NCBI GenBank assembly: GCA_018902385.1
Contig: JABSSW010000069.1
Span: 124,001-188,000 of the forward strand
Direction of reading: 5' to 3'
Length of the DNA: 64,000 nt
DNA from: Physcia stellaris
Lineage: Eukaryota > Ascomycota > Lecanoromycetes > Caliciales > Physciaceae
Shown piece after piece: positions 45,365 through 57,867 of this stretch (position 1 is its first letter; every line of letters begins with the position of its first letter). The position numbers were made by a program, and so were the translations under genes. The notes beneath the pieces are model-generated. The model saw only the letters and a list, made by a program, of their open reading frames with translations. It was not told the origin of the DNA and did no database searches.

Positions 45365-48300
45365 CTATCGAGCCCGTCCTTCAAGCTCTCTCAGCACAGC
45401 CTCAGTCCACTTGGTATGTCTATGTACCAGTCCCAAAATTCTCCGTTGCCCTTCTAACGCTGTTTTCTGTAATTTCACCGCCTCGGCTACATCTCGGTCT
45501 ACAGCTCTTCTCGCAAGCACCACACCAATACTGTTCATGGTCCATAACGTGTCCGGGTGCTCGTCTCCTAGTGTCTGTTTCCTTCCTGCGTATGCTTCAC
45601 GGTGATAATGAAGCGCGAGGTCATACTCTCCGTTTTCGAAATGGCACTGTGCAATATCGCCCAAAAGCCATAAGCAGTGTGGATGCTCGTTTCCAAGGAG
45701 AAGCTGGCGAATGTCGAGTGCTCTTCTCGTCTGTGAGATGCTCTCTGTAAAGCGGCACTGCTTGCGATAGACGCGGCCGAGGGTGCTGAGCGTCCAAGCG
45801 ATTTCAAGGTCAGTTGTTACACCGGCAGTGGTGCCATTCATAGCCTGCAGCGCTTTGAGGTGCATGTTCTCAGCATCTATCAGACGCGATTGGTGTCGGT
45901 ACATCCGGCCAAGCTCATTCTGGGTCCATACGACTTCTCTAATATCCGATTTGGGGGTTCTACTCAGTATCGAGAGTGCCTTTTCTTGAGTTTCGGTTGC
46001 TTTCTCGACGTGCCCCTCTTGATCATACAGGACAGCTAGAGAATTGAGAAGCCATGTGAAGCTGACGTCCGAGCCGTCAGACTCCGCTTCTTGCATCTTA
46101 TATGCGCTTTCGAACAGTCGAACTCCGTGCTGAAGTCTTTTCACAGAGTTGAGATGGCGCGATAAATCGCGGACAACCATCATTCTTTCGAAATGTGTCA
46201 ACGATTCGATGTAGTGGGCTGCTGTAGAATTGCGTAGGCTGTCCTCGTTTTCGCAGGACATGTGCGTCGAGTTCGAATAGTCCAGAAGTATCAAAATCAC
46301 ATCAGAAGCCCAATCAAGGTAAATGGGTAACTCAATACTCGTAGGCTCCGCCAGCCAAACAAGCAATTTTGATTGAAGGGAGAAGAGCCTCTGCAGTGGA
46401 AATACATTTCGTTGCCACTGTAGAAAATACCAAATCCACTGTTGACGACAATCAGAGATCATGAAATCGATGATCATTCTGTGGGTTGAACGATTATAAG
46501 TGGACTCGATGACATGCTGAAGCCATGACAGGCATGCATAACGTGTCAAAGGTTCATTTATCGCGCTGTTGGCACGTTTTGTATCAAAAGCAGCAGCCAG
46601 TAAAGCTAGGCAACCCTGCGAGATCCGTTGGTGACATTCGTCCTCAGCTAGAAAGAACTCTTCGAGATCTCCTTATCTTTGTTGCCGTCAGGGACTGTAC
46701 CCAGCAAGTAGTCTGCTACTGATGCATGAAAAGGTCTCACTATTCCATTGGCTGGATCGACTACAAAGAATTGGGAACAAATTCCAGCGACCAACCCCGG
46801 AAATGGCTTTTGGGACCTATCAAATTCAGAGATGCCGGTAGTTAGTCTTGTAGCTAGTGCTGTGCAAAGCTCTGGGAGACTTAAGGGCCTCATGACACAG
46901 AGAATCCAGCAAGCAGCATCTTTGAAAAGCTCACGCTGTGCACGGCCTTGGACAGATATGGAACGAAGTCGGCTGGTATAAATTCCGCTTAGTCCTGCCG
47001 GCAACTGCAAGAGACTGTTTTCAACCTCTCGAGGAGAGCTCGCTGTCTTGAGATGTTCCAGCATAAGGCTCGCCCATAGAAATATTCCATGTGCGGAAGA
47101 CTGGAGCTTCTGGGACACTTTGCTCCCAAGCTCGCCGTCACTTTGCGCGAAAGTGGATGACCCGACAGCAAGCGATACGAAACTATCCAGATCGGTCTGT
47201 GTTTGAGAAGATGTTATGCGTATCTCGGGAAATCGCGATAGCAGATTCCGTGTTTCCGAAGAGTCTCTGCTCACTATGAGGATTGATACCGTATTGCTGG
47301 TTTGGACAAGCTGCCTTAAGTCATGGATGACTCTTCCAGTCTCTATGCTTTCGTCCAAGCCGTCGAGTACAATACAAACCTTTCGATAAGACTGAAGGGC
47401 AGATTTCAACAGCTCAAGAGGTTTATCATCTTCTGATACCCGGACACGACCAGATCTCTGAGACTGCTCAAAGGCCAATGTCAAAGGCGGTGGCAGTTTG
47501 TTACTATGTTGGATCAACTGATAAGTAAGAGTGGACATAATTTTCGGGAATGTGCCACTGGATTGGTCGTTTTTGTCACAGAAGAAGTAGGCCAAACCAT
47601 TCGTCTCGTCGGCAGTCCTGGCTAGCTCCTCGATTATAGAAGTACTCAGTATAGTTTTACCTGTTCCCGGCACACCGTTAAGCCACAGAATTCGTGTGTT
47701 TTCAAATCTCCATTTGTGGAATTCTGAAGTAGCAAAAAGCCAACTTCCACTAGGACACAATTTCTTAGCTGTTTCCCTGGCAAGTACTTCGGAGGCGGGG
47801 CTTGGACAGAGCCATCTCAAGACTTCTTCTCTCTGGATAAGTCAACTCAGAAACTCATAGAGTACCTATACTCAAATACGATACCTTGTCTTGTTCAGAT
47901 ATAGCATGAAAATGGCGCATGAACTCTGACGTCAGTCTGGTCTGACTGTCGAGAGACTGATACAACTTCTGACGATATGCTAGGGTAGCCTGGTCTCGTA
48001 GAGCTTCGATATGAATGGACAGTGTGTTCAGGATATCTTGAAACTCGGTCTCGAAATCGCGCCAGATGGAATGAGTAAACAAATTGACGCCTTTTAATGT
48101 GTAAGCGAAAATTCTAGAACACACCGACCTATGTTCTGACCAGGTTTACGGAAAATCTTTCGAGACTTCGTGAGAAATTCTATGATGTCGGTATAAACTA
48201 AGCAGATGCTCCTCCGAAAAGCAGAACTATTTCCAATGATGGTTTCGTATTCTGAGAAGACAGATACGACAAGGCCTAGGCGCTCCAGGGTAGCAATAAC

Positions 48301-48659
48301 CCTATCAAAGTATTTGCTGTATGATTTGGTGACCTTTACATAGACAAGATTAACGAGAAACATGAGCCCAAATCGCGATCACGTACCACCAACATAGCTC
48401 GGAGTGACCCCCAAACTAATGATGCCGGATTTAGAGTTCCCTGGACAGCTACGTCGACTGCTGATGCATATCGCTCGATGAACGACACGAAAGGTTGTAA
48501 ATGATGGGCGATTTTGCGAGAACGGTGTTTGGAAGCATGTTGTTTTTCTATTTCGTTGATTTCGACGAACAGTCCGTCAAGGGTATCCTTCTGCTGCTGC
48601 ATTGCAGATGCGCTATGTTCTGGCTTTACATCGAAGCAGTATAGGGAAGAGCGCTCCAT
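45365..48659 (-). CDS. NACHT-TPR NLR-like protein, intact
   Basis: Five exons (48,659-48,387, 48,333-48,141, 48,090-47,885, 47,832-46,701, 46,647-45,365) join in frame across introns of 53, 50, 52 and 53 nt, giving 1,028 residues. The first 220 residues are the helical domain that precedes many fungal NACHT domains (SLVWGSLRAML, YFDRVIATLERLG). The NACHT NTPase follows, with P-loop GVPGTGKT at about 277-284 and Walker B VCIVLDGLDE at about 376-385. The C-terminal 250 residues are TPR units of the kinesin-light-chain type (HPHCLWLLGDIAQCHFENG, HPDTLWTMNSIGVVLARR). Domain order matches fungal NLR-like proteins implicated in non-self recognition; the ligand is unknown. Its 5' end lies about 660 bases from the AT-rich block. 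Confidence 0.88.
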
Positions 48660-49320
48660 CTTTGAACAGCGAAATGAGTCCGCTCGAACAGTCCGATGCA
48701 GGTCTTATACCACAGCCTTGCATGAAGGCGTCCTGAACGCCAGGTTGGCGGTGTGATCATATGAGTGCGCCCGAAGGCACAGGTGGGGCTGTGCATTTGG
48801 GGGACAAATATGGCCTGATTGAAGCAAAATCAAGATCAGGACTACGGCAAGTTGAGGGGCAGCAAAGCAGTTTGTTGGGGCTCTGAGACTACTGTTGTTG
48901 TATGATGCTTGCTTTGATCACATTGATAGCCCTAGCCCTGCTGTGTGCTTTTAAGTCTTAGGAGTCCCTCTTAGGAGTCCCCGACTTGGTGTGGGTGAAA
49001 TTTGTGGCGAGTCCCTTCACAAGAGTCGACGACGCCTCTTTCGAGGTCGATCTGTACCGTCGCGCAACTACGCTTTACCTAGCTCTCTGAGCAGCACCTG
49101 AAGCAACTCTTCAAAACCCCCAACACTGACTTACAAGCAAGCTCCCCAAGCTCGAACAAGTCTCAAATGAAGTGTAATTTTACAGAGATGAAATGATCAA
49201 ATGATCAACATTACGCGTCGCTATGCACATTTTCATACGAAATTCAATCTGTAATGTGAAATTCTGAAAAGTGAAATGAAAAATGTTCATGATGATGATT
49301 TTTTCTCGTTCAGACTAAAC
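48660..49320. other. Promoter side of the NACHT-TPR gene and AT-block boundary
   Basis: Normal base composition holds to about 49,150, then grades into the AT-rich block by about 49,320. A short direct repeat of CTTAGGAGTCCC lies at about 48,958-48,982. No gene is seen. Regulatory sites for the NACHT-TPR gene should lie here. Confidence 0.5.
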
Positions 49321-50367
49321 GTGAATGTTAATGCAAAAATGACGAAATGAAAAAAATTTGAAAAAAATTGATTTTTAATTAAATAAAAAATCAATGTTTC
49401 ATTTTTTTCATTTTTCATTTTTCATTTTTTTTTTGCAAATATTTGCAAAAATCAATTGTAAAAATTTTCACATCAATTTTTGATATTGTATATTTCAATT
49501 TTTCGATTTTCGCATATTTTTTGTTGTAATATTTCGTTCGATTTAATTAAAATTCGATTTCGTTGATTTTTTCGTTGTCGCAATAATGTTTGTCGATATC
49601 AAATTCATTTTCATTTTAAATAAAAACAATGTTGTCGTCGTCAAAAAAACAATGATAACGATGTATTCAAATTCAAATTTAACAAATTTGTAATTTTCAA
49701 ACGAATCATTTTCGACGTAAAAAATCGTAATCGAATTAAAAAATTTGTTTTACGTTTTCGTTTTATTTCAACGCGTTTATTTAAAAACATTTTTCGTTTC
49801 GTTCGTTTTCGAATTTTTGTTTTTCGTTCGATCATTTCGAAAATCAAATCGAAAACGTAAATGAAAACAATTTTAACGTTATAAATTTTGATTTTATCAA
49901 TTTCGACAACGACGACAACGACGTATTCGACGACGACGAATTTTAAATTCGACGATTACGCGCACGCGAAAAATTTTCAAATAACGAAAATTTCGTTCAA
50001 AAAAAAAATTTTTCGTCGTAAAATATTTTTTCAAAAAAAAAATTAAAAACGTATCAAAAAAATTAAATGAATTTATTTTCATTCAACGTACGTTGTTTTC
50101 GTTGTTTTTTTTACATTTTTCAAATTCGTATTTCGTTGTCGCGTTTATTGTTCAAACAATCGAAATTCGTACGAATTTTTTACACATGATTCATAATTCG
50201 AAATATTTCAAAATGAAACGAACATTTGTCAACGTTTTGTTTCGATTTTTGCAAAACGTTTATCACGATCGTTTGAATGTCAAAAATTTTTTCAAATTCA
50301 TTTTTTTGAATTGTATTAAAAACAATTGTCGATACGCGTTCAAAATTTTTCAAAAATATTTTTTTTT

Positions 50368-51990
50368 TGTTAATATTGAAAAAATCATGAATAATTATCA
50401 TTTTATTGTTTTGAATTTCGTTGTTCGATAACATACATGCAAAATGAAAACACAAAAATGTGCGAATGTCAAAACATTAATTTCAACAAAAACGCATTAA
50501 TTTTGTTTTCGTCAAATTATATCAATTGAATTTTGATTGCAACATTTGCGAAATATATTTGCGATGATTGTATTTTCAACACTTTTTTACAACAATCGTT
50601 TGTGTTTTTTGTTTTGTATTTTAACGAGATCAGTTTGATTTAGAATTTTCGCGCAAACTTTTTCAACGATGTGACTTTTTCAACGATATGTTGTTTGAAA
50701 TTTTCGAGCAAACTTTCTCGATGACGTAAATTCTGTAAAGTTAAATTATACATCGATGCGAAAATTGCAAAAACGAACGAATCGAAATCAATATGACGTA
50801 AAATCGATTTGTAAAACGTGCGATCGAGCGAAAACGTTCGAAATTCTGAATTTGTTTTTTCATGAAATGTTGCATCGATGTGAAATCTAATATCTAAAAT
50901 TGAATAAACGATATATCATGAAACAAATATCAATTGTTTGAACAATACGATATTGACGAAAATGCAAATCACATAGAATCTTTCTATAATAAAATATTCT
51001 GTAAAATCGTTTAACGCGAATGATCGATCGAGAAGAATTTTGATCAATTTTGCGTTCGTATTGTTTAAAGTCGATAAATTCAATCAATACATAATTCACG
51101 TTTTCAAAGAAAAACGATTATATTTCATTTTATCAATCATCAAAGTTTTCGAATTCGTACAATTGTTGCACGACATGCATCGCAATCATCAACAACGTAT
51201 AAACTTTATATAATTGTTCAAAATTGTAAAATTCTTCATGCGTTTTCCGACGATGTAAAAATCACGTAAATTGATTTCTTCGTTGTGATGTTGTGTTGAT
51301 TTTAACGTTTACGATCTATTTCGATGAATTCTTATTGAGAATTTTTTTGAAAAAATTCACGAACAAACTTGTCATGATTTGATAACATCATTGTGAATTT
51401 CAGAATTTTCAAATACTGTTTGCGACATCAATGATTCAATATCTATGCAATTTGACTGTAAAAATTCATAAAATATGTCAAATGATCGAAAAATCGATAA
51501 AAAAAATAATCGCATCGAATGCGCGACATGCATTACGAACATATATCGATGCAAAAATGCAAAATCGAACTTTTTTGATTTGATTAAAATTTGTCAGAAA
51601 ATCAAATCGATTAATATGCGAAAAAAATCAAATATTTTCAATTTTTGATCGAATTTTTTTTTTTTTGATCGAGTTTTTGCTTTGCAAAATCGAATATGTA
51701 ATGATTTCATAATACGTTTTTTCGAAACGATAATATGTGACTTCTGATTGTATAATACGTTTTCTCGAAATCGTATTATTTAATTTGTTCGTTTTTCTTT
51801 AACAATTGTTCGTACAGTACGTCAATATGTTTTTTCGAAATTGCATTGACGAACTGTATTGTCATTTTTTTTTTTTCGTATTTATCGAGCGATTAAAATT
51901 TCAAAAATAATAAAAAATAAAGACGAAATTAATCGTGTTAAATCAAAACGAAATCACAACAAAAATAAATTTTTATCATATTCGTTAAAC
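50368..51990. repeat. Repeat A, copy 1 (least mutated)
   Basis: The copy starts near TTAATATTGAAAAAATCATG and shares long blocks with 53,773-53,973 and with 54,654-55,018 continued at 61,746 onward. It keeps several CT/AG sites (GAGCAAACTTTCTCG near 50,705) that are TT/AA in copy 3, so it is less mutated. The end is set by matches such as TTTAACAATTGTTC near 51,800 and weaker similarity to about 51,990. Element type unknown; it may be part of a second transposon. Confidence 0.6.
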
Positions 51991-52627
51991 AATAAACAAA
52001 CAAAACATACAACAATTTGTAAAATTTTTTCAAATTGATGATAAAACGAAAAAAACGAAACATCGAATTTCATTAAAACAACAACAACAACAACAATTTT
52101 TAATTTTTTCAAATCGATTAACGATTAATAGAAAAAAGAACGAACAAACAAAACAAACAACACGTTAACTTTTTCAAAGTAATGATTTTTCGAGAAAAAA
52201 TCAATACTTTCTCAAAGCAAAATGAAAAAAAACAAAACGTCAATAACGTATTTTCATGAATATTTCATTGTTTTCGACTTTTGAAACATTTAACATGATT
52301 CAATCGATAAATCGATAAATGACAAAACGTTTTTGACAATGTTTGCAAACAGAAAATGAATGCGAAAATGTCGAAAAAGAAAAACGCATCGAAAAAAAAA
52401 ATCGAAAAATTCGCGAAAATGATATGCGAATCGACTGTTTGATCGATGCGTGCATTGTTGAAAATGTTTCGAATTTGATCGATTTCGAAACAAATGTAAT
52501 TATCGCATGAAAATATAAAGTAATACGTGTTTGTATGAAATTATTGTTTTTAAAATTACATTTGTCAAAATTGCGTAAAAACAACAATTTGTTTTAATTT
52601 GATTGCAAATCAAATGAATTCGATTTT

Positions 52628-53391
52628 TCAACGAACATGCGAAACAAATCGTTCACGATGAAATAAAATTTCGATGATATAAATTTTCGAAACGAAATAA
52701 ACGAACAAATAACGTTTGCATTTTTCGAAAATTTGCATATCGATTTGAATGTCGCAATCGAAAAACGAAAAAATTTCGATGCAACGATTGATCGTGAAAC
52801 AATTTCTGTTCAAAATATCGATTTTCTTGATGTTGCAATCGACGAAAATTTTGAAAAAAATGTAATCAATGACATGATTATCAATTTCGATAACGTAAAA
52901 AACGACGAGATGATCAATCGAAATGACGAAAAAAAATTTCGATTCGAAAACAAATGAAACAACAAATTCAACAAATTGTTGAACAGATTTCGACTTTTTA
53001 ACGTGTCGAATGCGAATATGTTCGTGAAATTTGATATTATTATTAAATTTGATTGAATGTTTGCAACGTTTGCATGTATATTTTTCAATTCGTTTTTTGA
53101 TTAAACGAATTTTTTTTTGTTGTTTTAATAATTTTTTCGTTTTTTGTTTGATTTTGTTTTTCATTTGCAATTCGTGTTTTCGCATCAAATATTTTTTTTG
53201 TTTTTTTGTTTGAGTAAATCAATTGCATTTCGAAACATTAATAAAACTTGAATTCGTGTGTTCGTGATACAACGATCGAAAATTTTGCGTTTTCGAATCA
53301 TTCGCGTCGAAACAAATGCAAAAAAAAAATGATCAAGAAAAAATATCAGATTTCGAAATAAAAATGAATGTGAACGATACGAAACTCGCAA
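52628..53391 (-). pseudogene. Degenerate transposon ORF with C2H2 zinc finger
   Basis: Two adjoining minus-strand frames (53,391-53,185 and 53,188-52,628) read as one broken protein. A Lys/Arg/Gln-rich stretch is followed by YTCKRC...H...H, a C2H2 finger (C-x2-C, then H-x4-H), and then a long tail. A basic stretch plus one finger of this form is common in gag-like ORFs of fungal retroelements. Codons have drifted toward Ile, Phe and Lys as expected from the mutation bias. No reverse transcriptase is seen nearby on this strand, so the element is truncated. Confidence 0.5.
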
Positions 53392-53772
53392 AGATTGTTG
53401 ATTTCGTAAAAGAAATAAAAGTCGTTATTCTGATTGAGTGATAAAATTCGCGTAAATATTTCGACATCGTATTCGTAAAATAATTAAATAAATCGAAAAT
53501 TGATTGTTTCGAAAAACTTCGCAAATAAATAAATGTTATCGATGTAATTGAAAATATTGAATAATATTGATCGTTTGTATCAAAATATTGAATATTGTTC
53601 GATGCAATTAAATCGTTTCTGATTTGACAAAATTGAATATTTTAATGAAATTGATTATTGTTGAAATATTGCAAATCGATTGTTGTATTGTTCGACGATT
53701 AAATATTACGTGTTCATAACGTGTTGTAATTGATATTAAATGTAACGAAAATTGCTAATTCGATTTTTATAA

Positions 53773-53973
53773 TTTATTGAAAAAATCATGAATGATTATT
53801 ATTTTATTGTTTTGAATTTCGTTGTTTGATAACATACATGCAAAATGAAAACACAAAAAACGTGAAAATGTCAAAATATTAATTTCAACAAAAACGCATT
53901 AGTTTTGTTTTCGTCAAATTATATCAATTGAATTTTGATTGCAACACATTTGCGAAAATTGTATTTTCAACAA
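53773..53973. repeat. Repeat A, copy 2 (short fragment)
   Basis: About 200 bp match the left end of copies 1 and 3: GAAAAAATCATGAATGATTA, ATAACATACATG, GAAAACACAAAA, TCAAATTATATCAATTG. The copy ends near GTATTTTCAACA and then diverges. Confidence 0.65.
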
Positions 53974-54653
53974 TTAATGACGATGAAAATGTATTGCAAC
54001 GTTGTTTTTAAATTTTTTCATTCGAATATTCAATACAAATTGAATTTCGTTATAAATGCGTATCGTATTCGTATTATAAAAACGTATTTTTACAAAACGT
54101 GAACGTCGATCGTGACGTGACACAATAAAAAAATTTGATTCGAATCATTCGTACAAATCAAAACGATTTTGTTAATTGATTGATCAAAATCGATTTTATT
54201 AAATGAAAATTGAAAAATTTCGTCGTCGTCGAATTAAACAAAAAACAATTGAATATCAAATTTTTTCGTTTCACGCAAATTCAAAAATAAACGTATTAAA
54301 TTCGCAACAATGTTAATATTACGTTCAACAACAATTTTTGTTGCAACGAAAATTGCAATCATAAATATATTGATATCAAATGTCAACAAAAAAATTACGA
54401 CAAATTCGAATGTATCAACAAAATCATTAAATGATTAATCGTTTTTTTCTTTTTTCGTTCAATTTTCTTTTTTTATTTTTTTTTTTTCGAATTATTCATT
54501 TCGTATGATCATGTCAATTTCAATTGAATAATCGTCAAAAAAAAATTTTTGTATAATGTCGTTTTCGAAAATGCATTTGATTTCGAAATCAAAATATCAT
54601 TGAAAACGACAAAATGAAATCTTTATTTAAAAAATTATTTTGATCGAAATTTC

Positions 54654-55018
54654 GTTAATATCGAAAAAATCATGAATGATTATTATTTTATTGTTTTGAA
54701 TTTAATTATTTTAATAACATACATGAAATGAAAACACAAAAAATGTGCGAATGTCAAGACGTTAATTTTAACAAAAACGCATTAATTTTTTTTTTCGTCA
54801 AATTATATCAATTGATTTCTTGATTATTTTTTTGCGAAAATTGTATTTTTCAACATTTTTTCACAATATTCGTTTGTGTTATCTGTTTTGTATTTCAACG
54901 AATTCAGTTTGATTTAGAATTTTCGTGCAAATTTTTTCGACGAAAACGTGTTTTCGAATTTTTTCAACAATGCGTATTTTAAAACTTTTCAACGATGCGT
55001 TGTTTGAAATTTTCGAAT
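54654..55018. repeat. Repeat A, copy 3, left part, interrupted by LTR element
   Basis: This matches copy 1 from 50,368 up to TTTGAAATTTTCGA near 50,700. It is cut at 55,018 by the inserted LTR retrotransposon and resumes at 61,746. Confidence 0.7.
55014..55018. other. Target-site duplication, left (CGAAT)
   Basis: The five bases before the left LTR read CGAAT. The unoccupied copy at about 50,700 has CGAGC. With AG to AA and CT to TT (the last C is followed by the T of the LTR), CGAGC becomes CGAAT. Confidence 0.7.
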
Positions 55019-55255
55019 TGTTACGAACATGTTTAACAAATAAATCTGACAGATAAATAATTGATATGATAAATGATTGAACAAATATGTTTAAATCGAA
55101 TTATGTTTTAATTTTCTGACGAGATTAACGTGATTTGAAATTTGACGTTCGCACATTGTTTGCAATTTCATCATTTTGTATTTATTTGTTTTTGCAAATT
55201 TATTGTTTTCGTTTAATTAATCAATAATACGTTTATTCAAACACGATTCATGATA
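55019..55255 (+). repeat. Left LTR
   Basis: This starts TGTTACGAACATG and ends TTCATGATA. It aligns over its full length to 61,508-61,745. The terminal pair TG...TA departs from the usual TG...CA. Confidence 0.9.
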
Positions 55256-55835
55256 TTACAATAAATTTTCAATTTTTATCGTTCGTCGTGATACGCGAGC
55301 GTTTAAAAATAAAATTTCAAATCGATTAAGTTTTTTTGACGAGACAAACGACGAAAAAGCTCTGCTGATCAGACAAACGATCAAAAAATATTTTTGACGA
55401 GATATTTGACGAAAATCGTGAAATAACAAATCGAATTTTCACGCAATCGACGATAGAAAACGACGAAAAACGAAAATTGATTCGATTAATTTTTTTTTTT
55501 TATCATTTTCAATTTTTCATTTTCAGTTATGATTCGAAATCATCACGAAACAACTTTTTTCGAATTTTTTATTTCGATGAAATAACGTTTCAAAACGTTA
55601 CGCGTCAACGTGAATCGTATGTTGCATAAAATTAATGACAATTTTTTTGACGAAAATTTCGTTGATCAATTTAAACGTCGTCGATTTGTATCAACGATTT
55701 TTCATAAAAATGAAAAATGAAAAAATCATTTATTTTTGAATATCGTCATTATCGATCAATTGAAATGATAAATCAATTATAAAATCGTCGATTTTTAAAA
55801 AATTTGATCGATTACGTATCGATCGTGACAACTAT

Positions 55836-56105
55836 TTGAACGTTTTGATTCAATATCAAAATTTGTACAATATTGTCAACGTCGATCGTGATGAATTGAT
55901 CAATACGAATGTCGAATTAAATAAAATTCGTCGAAAATTGAATATTTTGAAAAACGAATACGAAAAACAACGTGATTTACTTTTGATCAAACAAAAAAAT
56001 TACATTTTTTTGAAAAAAAATTACGACGTTTTATTAATGAAAATTCGCGATCGTGCACGAAATCTTAACGTCGACGAAAAAAAAACGACGATAAAATCAA
56101 CGTAA
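55836..56105 (+). pseudogene. Gag-region remnant, coiled-coil rich
   Basis: An 89-codon open stretch rich in Lys, Asn and Glu with heptad-like spacing (ELINTNVELNKIRRKLNILK) sits where gag is expected downstream of the left LTR. It is a remnant of the element's structural gene and is not likely to be expressed. Confidence 0.5.
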
Positions 56106-56841
56106 TTAATTTTTTTCAAAAAACAAACGACGTTTCAAAACACATTCAAATTTTTTTAAATTTATCGATGAAATAAAATTCATTTTGACGTGTTTGAAAA
56201 CAAAAATACACGATAAAATGACGATCAACGTTGATTATTACGACACGAACATAATCGCAATCATTATTGTGATTAATTGAATTGAAAATGATATCGATAA
56301 TCACATACAATCGATTCGTGATATTGATATGAATTATTTCAAAATTTGACATATGATGTTGAAATTTTTGAACATTATTTACGAAAATTTTGATTTCAAA
56401 CGCAATATGCGTAATCAATTTCGAACATTGATCATGAATATTCAAAATTTTCAATTTTTTTATTTCATTTTTTTCGTTTTAGCAATTCAATCAAATTATA
56501 ACGAAATCATCAAAATCGAAAATTGATGAACAAAATTTTTGAAATTTGAAAAAAACGATGAATTGTATATTCACGTGAATTTATCACGTTCGATGAAATT
56601 CGAATCATTTTGCAACAAATATACAATCGACAATCGAATTTTCGAAAAAAAAAATCGCGACACGTTAACAACGTTTTGAATTGTTTCAATTCAAATCAAT
56701 TTTTGTTGTTTCGATTTCGATATTTTTTACAAAATTTGTTATTTCGATTTTTTTTTCGTGAAATCATCAACTCATTTTCATTTTAACGTTGAAATCAAAA
56801 TTCGTGATTCGATGATCGATAAATTGATCGTCACGAACAAA

Positions 56842-56883
56842 TGTTTCACATGTGATGAATTCGATCATGTTTGAAAAAAATGT
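56842..56883 (+). pseudogene. Gag zinc knuckle remnant
   Basis: The reading KCFTCDEFDHV, then a TGA stop, then KKC gives C-x2-C-x4-H-x4-C, the CCHC knuckle of retroelement Gag. The stop falls where such knuckles often carry Trp (TGG to TGA). Confidence 0.7.
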
Positions 56884-57044
56884 TCGAACGTTCACAAACA
56901 TCAAAAACGTCATTGACACAAAATGCAAATGTTTTATATGAATTTAATTGACGAATCGAACGATTTTGATTCGAAAAATTAATAATTTACATCAAAACGC
57001 GATTGATGAATGTTTAAAAATTTTTTTTTATTCACGATGATAAT

Positions 57045-57242
57045 ATGTTTGATTTTTTCATCAAACGATTTTTAATCATCAATTGTACGTTATTATTCAA
57101 CGATAATAAACATAAATTAGAAATTTTAATAAACATTGATGCAATTGATTATGCATTCATTGATAAAAAAATCGCGCAATTTGTATGCAACATGTTAAAC
57201 ATAAAATTTCGTATTTTTATTGAAATCGAAATCATTGATTGA
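57045..57242 (+). pseudogene. Retropepsin-like protease remnant
   Basis: A 65-codon frame includes LEILINIDAIDYAFIDKKIA, which corresponds to the active-site strand of Gypsy proteases, where D-S/T-G-A is followed by a Phe-Ile-Asp segment. The Ser/Thr-Gly pair is not present, so the active site is lost by substitution or a small deletion. Confidence 0.6.
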
Positions 57243-57867
57243 ATTCGACGATCGTCAGATTTTTTTTCAATAATTCATGTCATATATTTTAAATTAACGA
57301 TAAAATTGCATTTCGAATTGATCGTTTTTTTGTTAATTATCGATTTGAATAATCATTCGATAATTTTAAAAAAATCGTGAATGAACAAACATGAAATCAT
57401 ATTGAACATAATTTACGATAAATTGATTTTCAAATCGTTTAAATGCAATCATCATGACAATATATTCAATCAAATTGTTCAAATTCGACGTTTGAAAATT
57501 TTCAAATCAAATCGTCGATAAAATGTATTTAATTAACGTCGTGATATCGTATTATCGCAAAAAAACAATTCGAAACATATAACGATAATAAAATTTCGAT
57601 ATATCATTTTATTTCGTTTCAAAATCAAATTTTTATTTTTTACAATTGAAAACGAATCAAATGTATTCGATTCGAAATGTTTCGAATATTCAATTCATTC
57701 GAACGTCGATGACGATGACGAATCGTCAATCATCGAATCAAATAATTCAAAAATTGATATCACAACGATTACGAAAACGACATTCGTCAAAAAAAAATTT
57801 GAAAAAACAACGCAACAAACGTTGAAAAATCAAAAAACAACAATTCGAAATTTTTTCATTTTCGAAA

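Noticed and set aside
46640-46705. Apparent frameshift in the NACHT-TPR gene between the NTPase and TPR parts
   Set aside because: It resolves to a 53-nt intron (46,700-46,648) with GTACAG donor, CTGAC and a pyrimidine-rich TCTAG acceptor, in frame on both sides.
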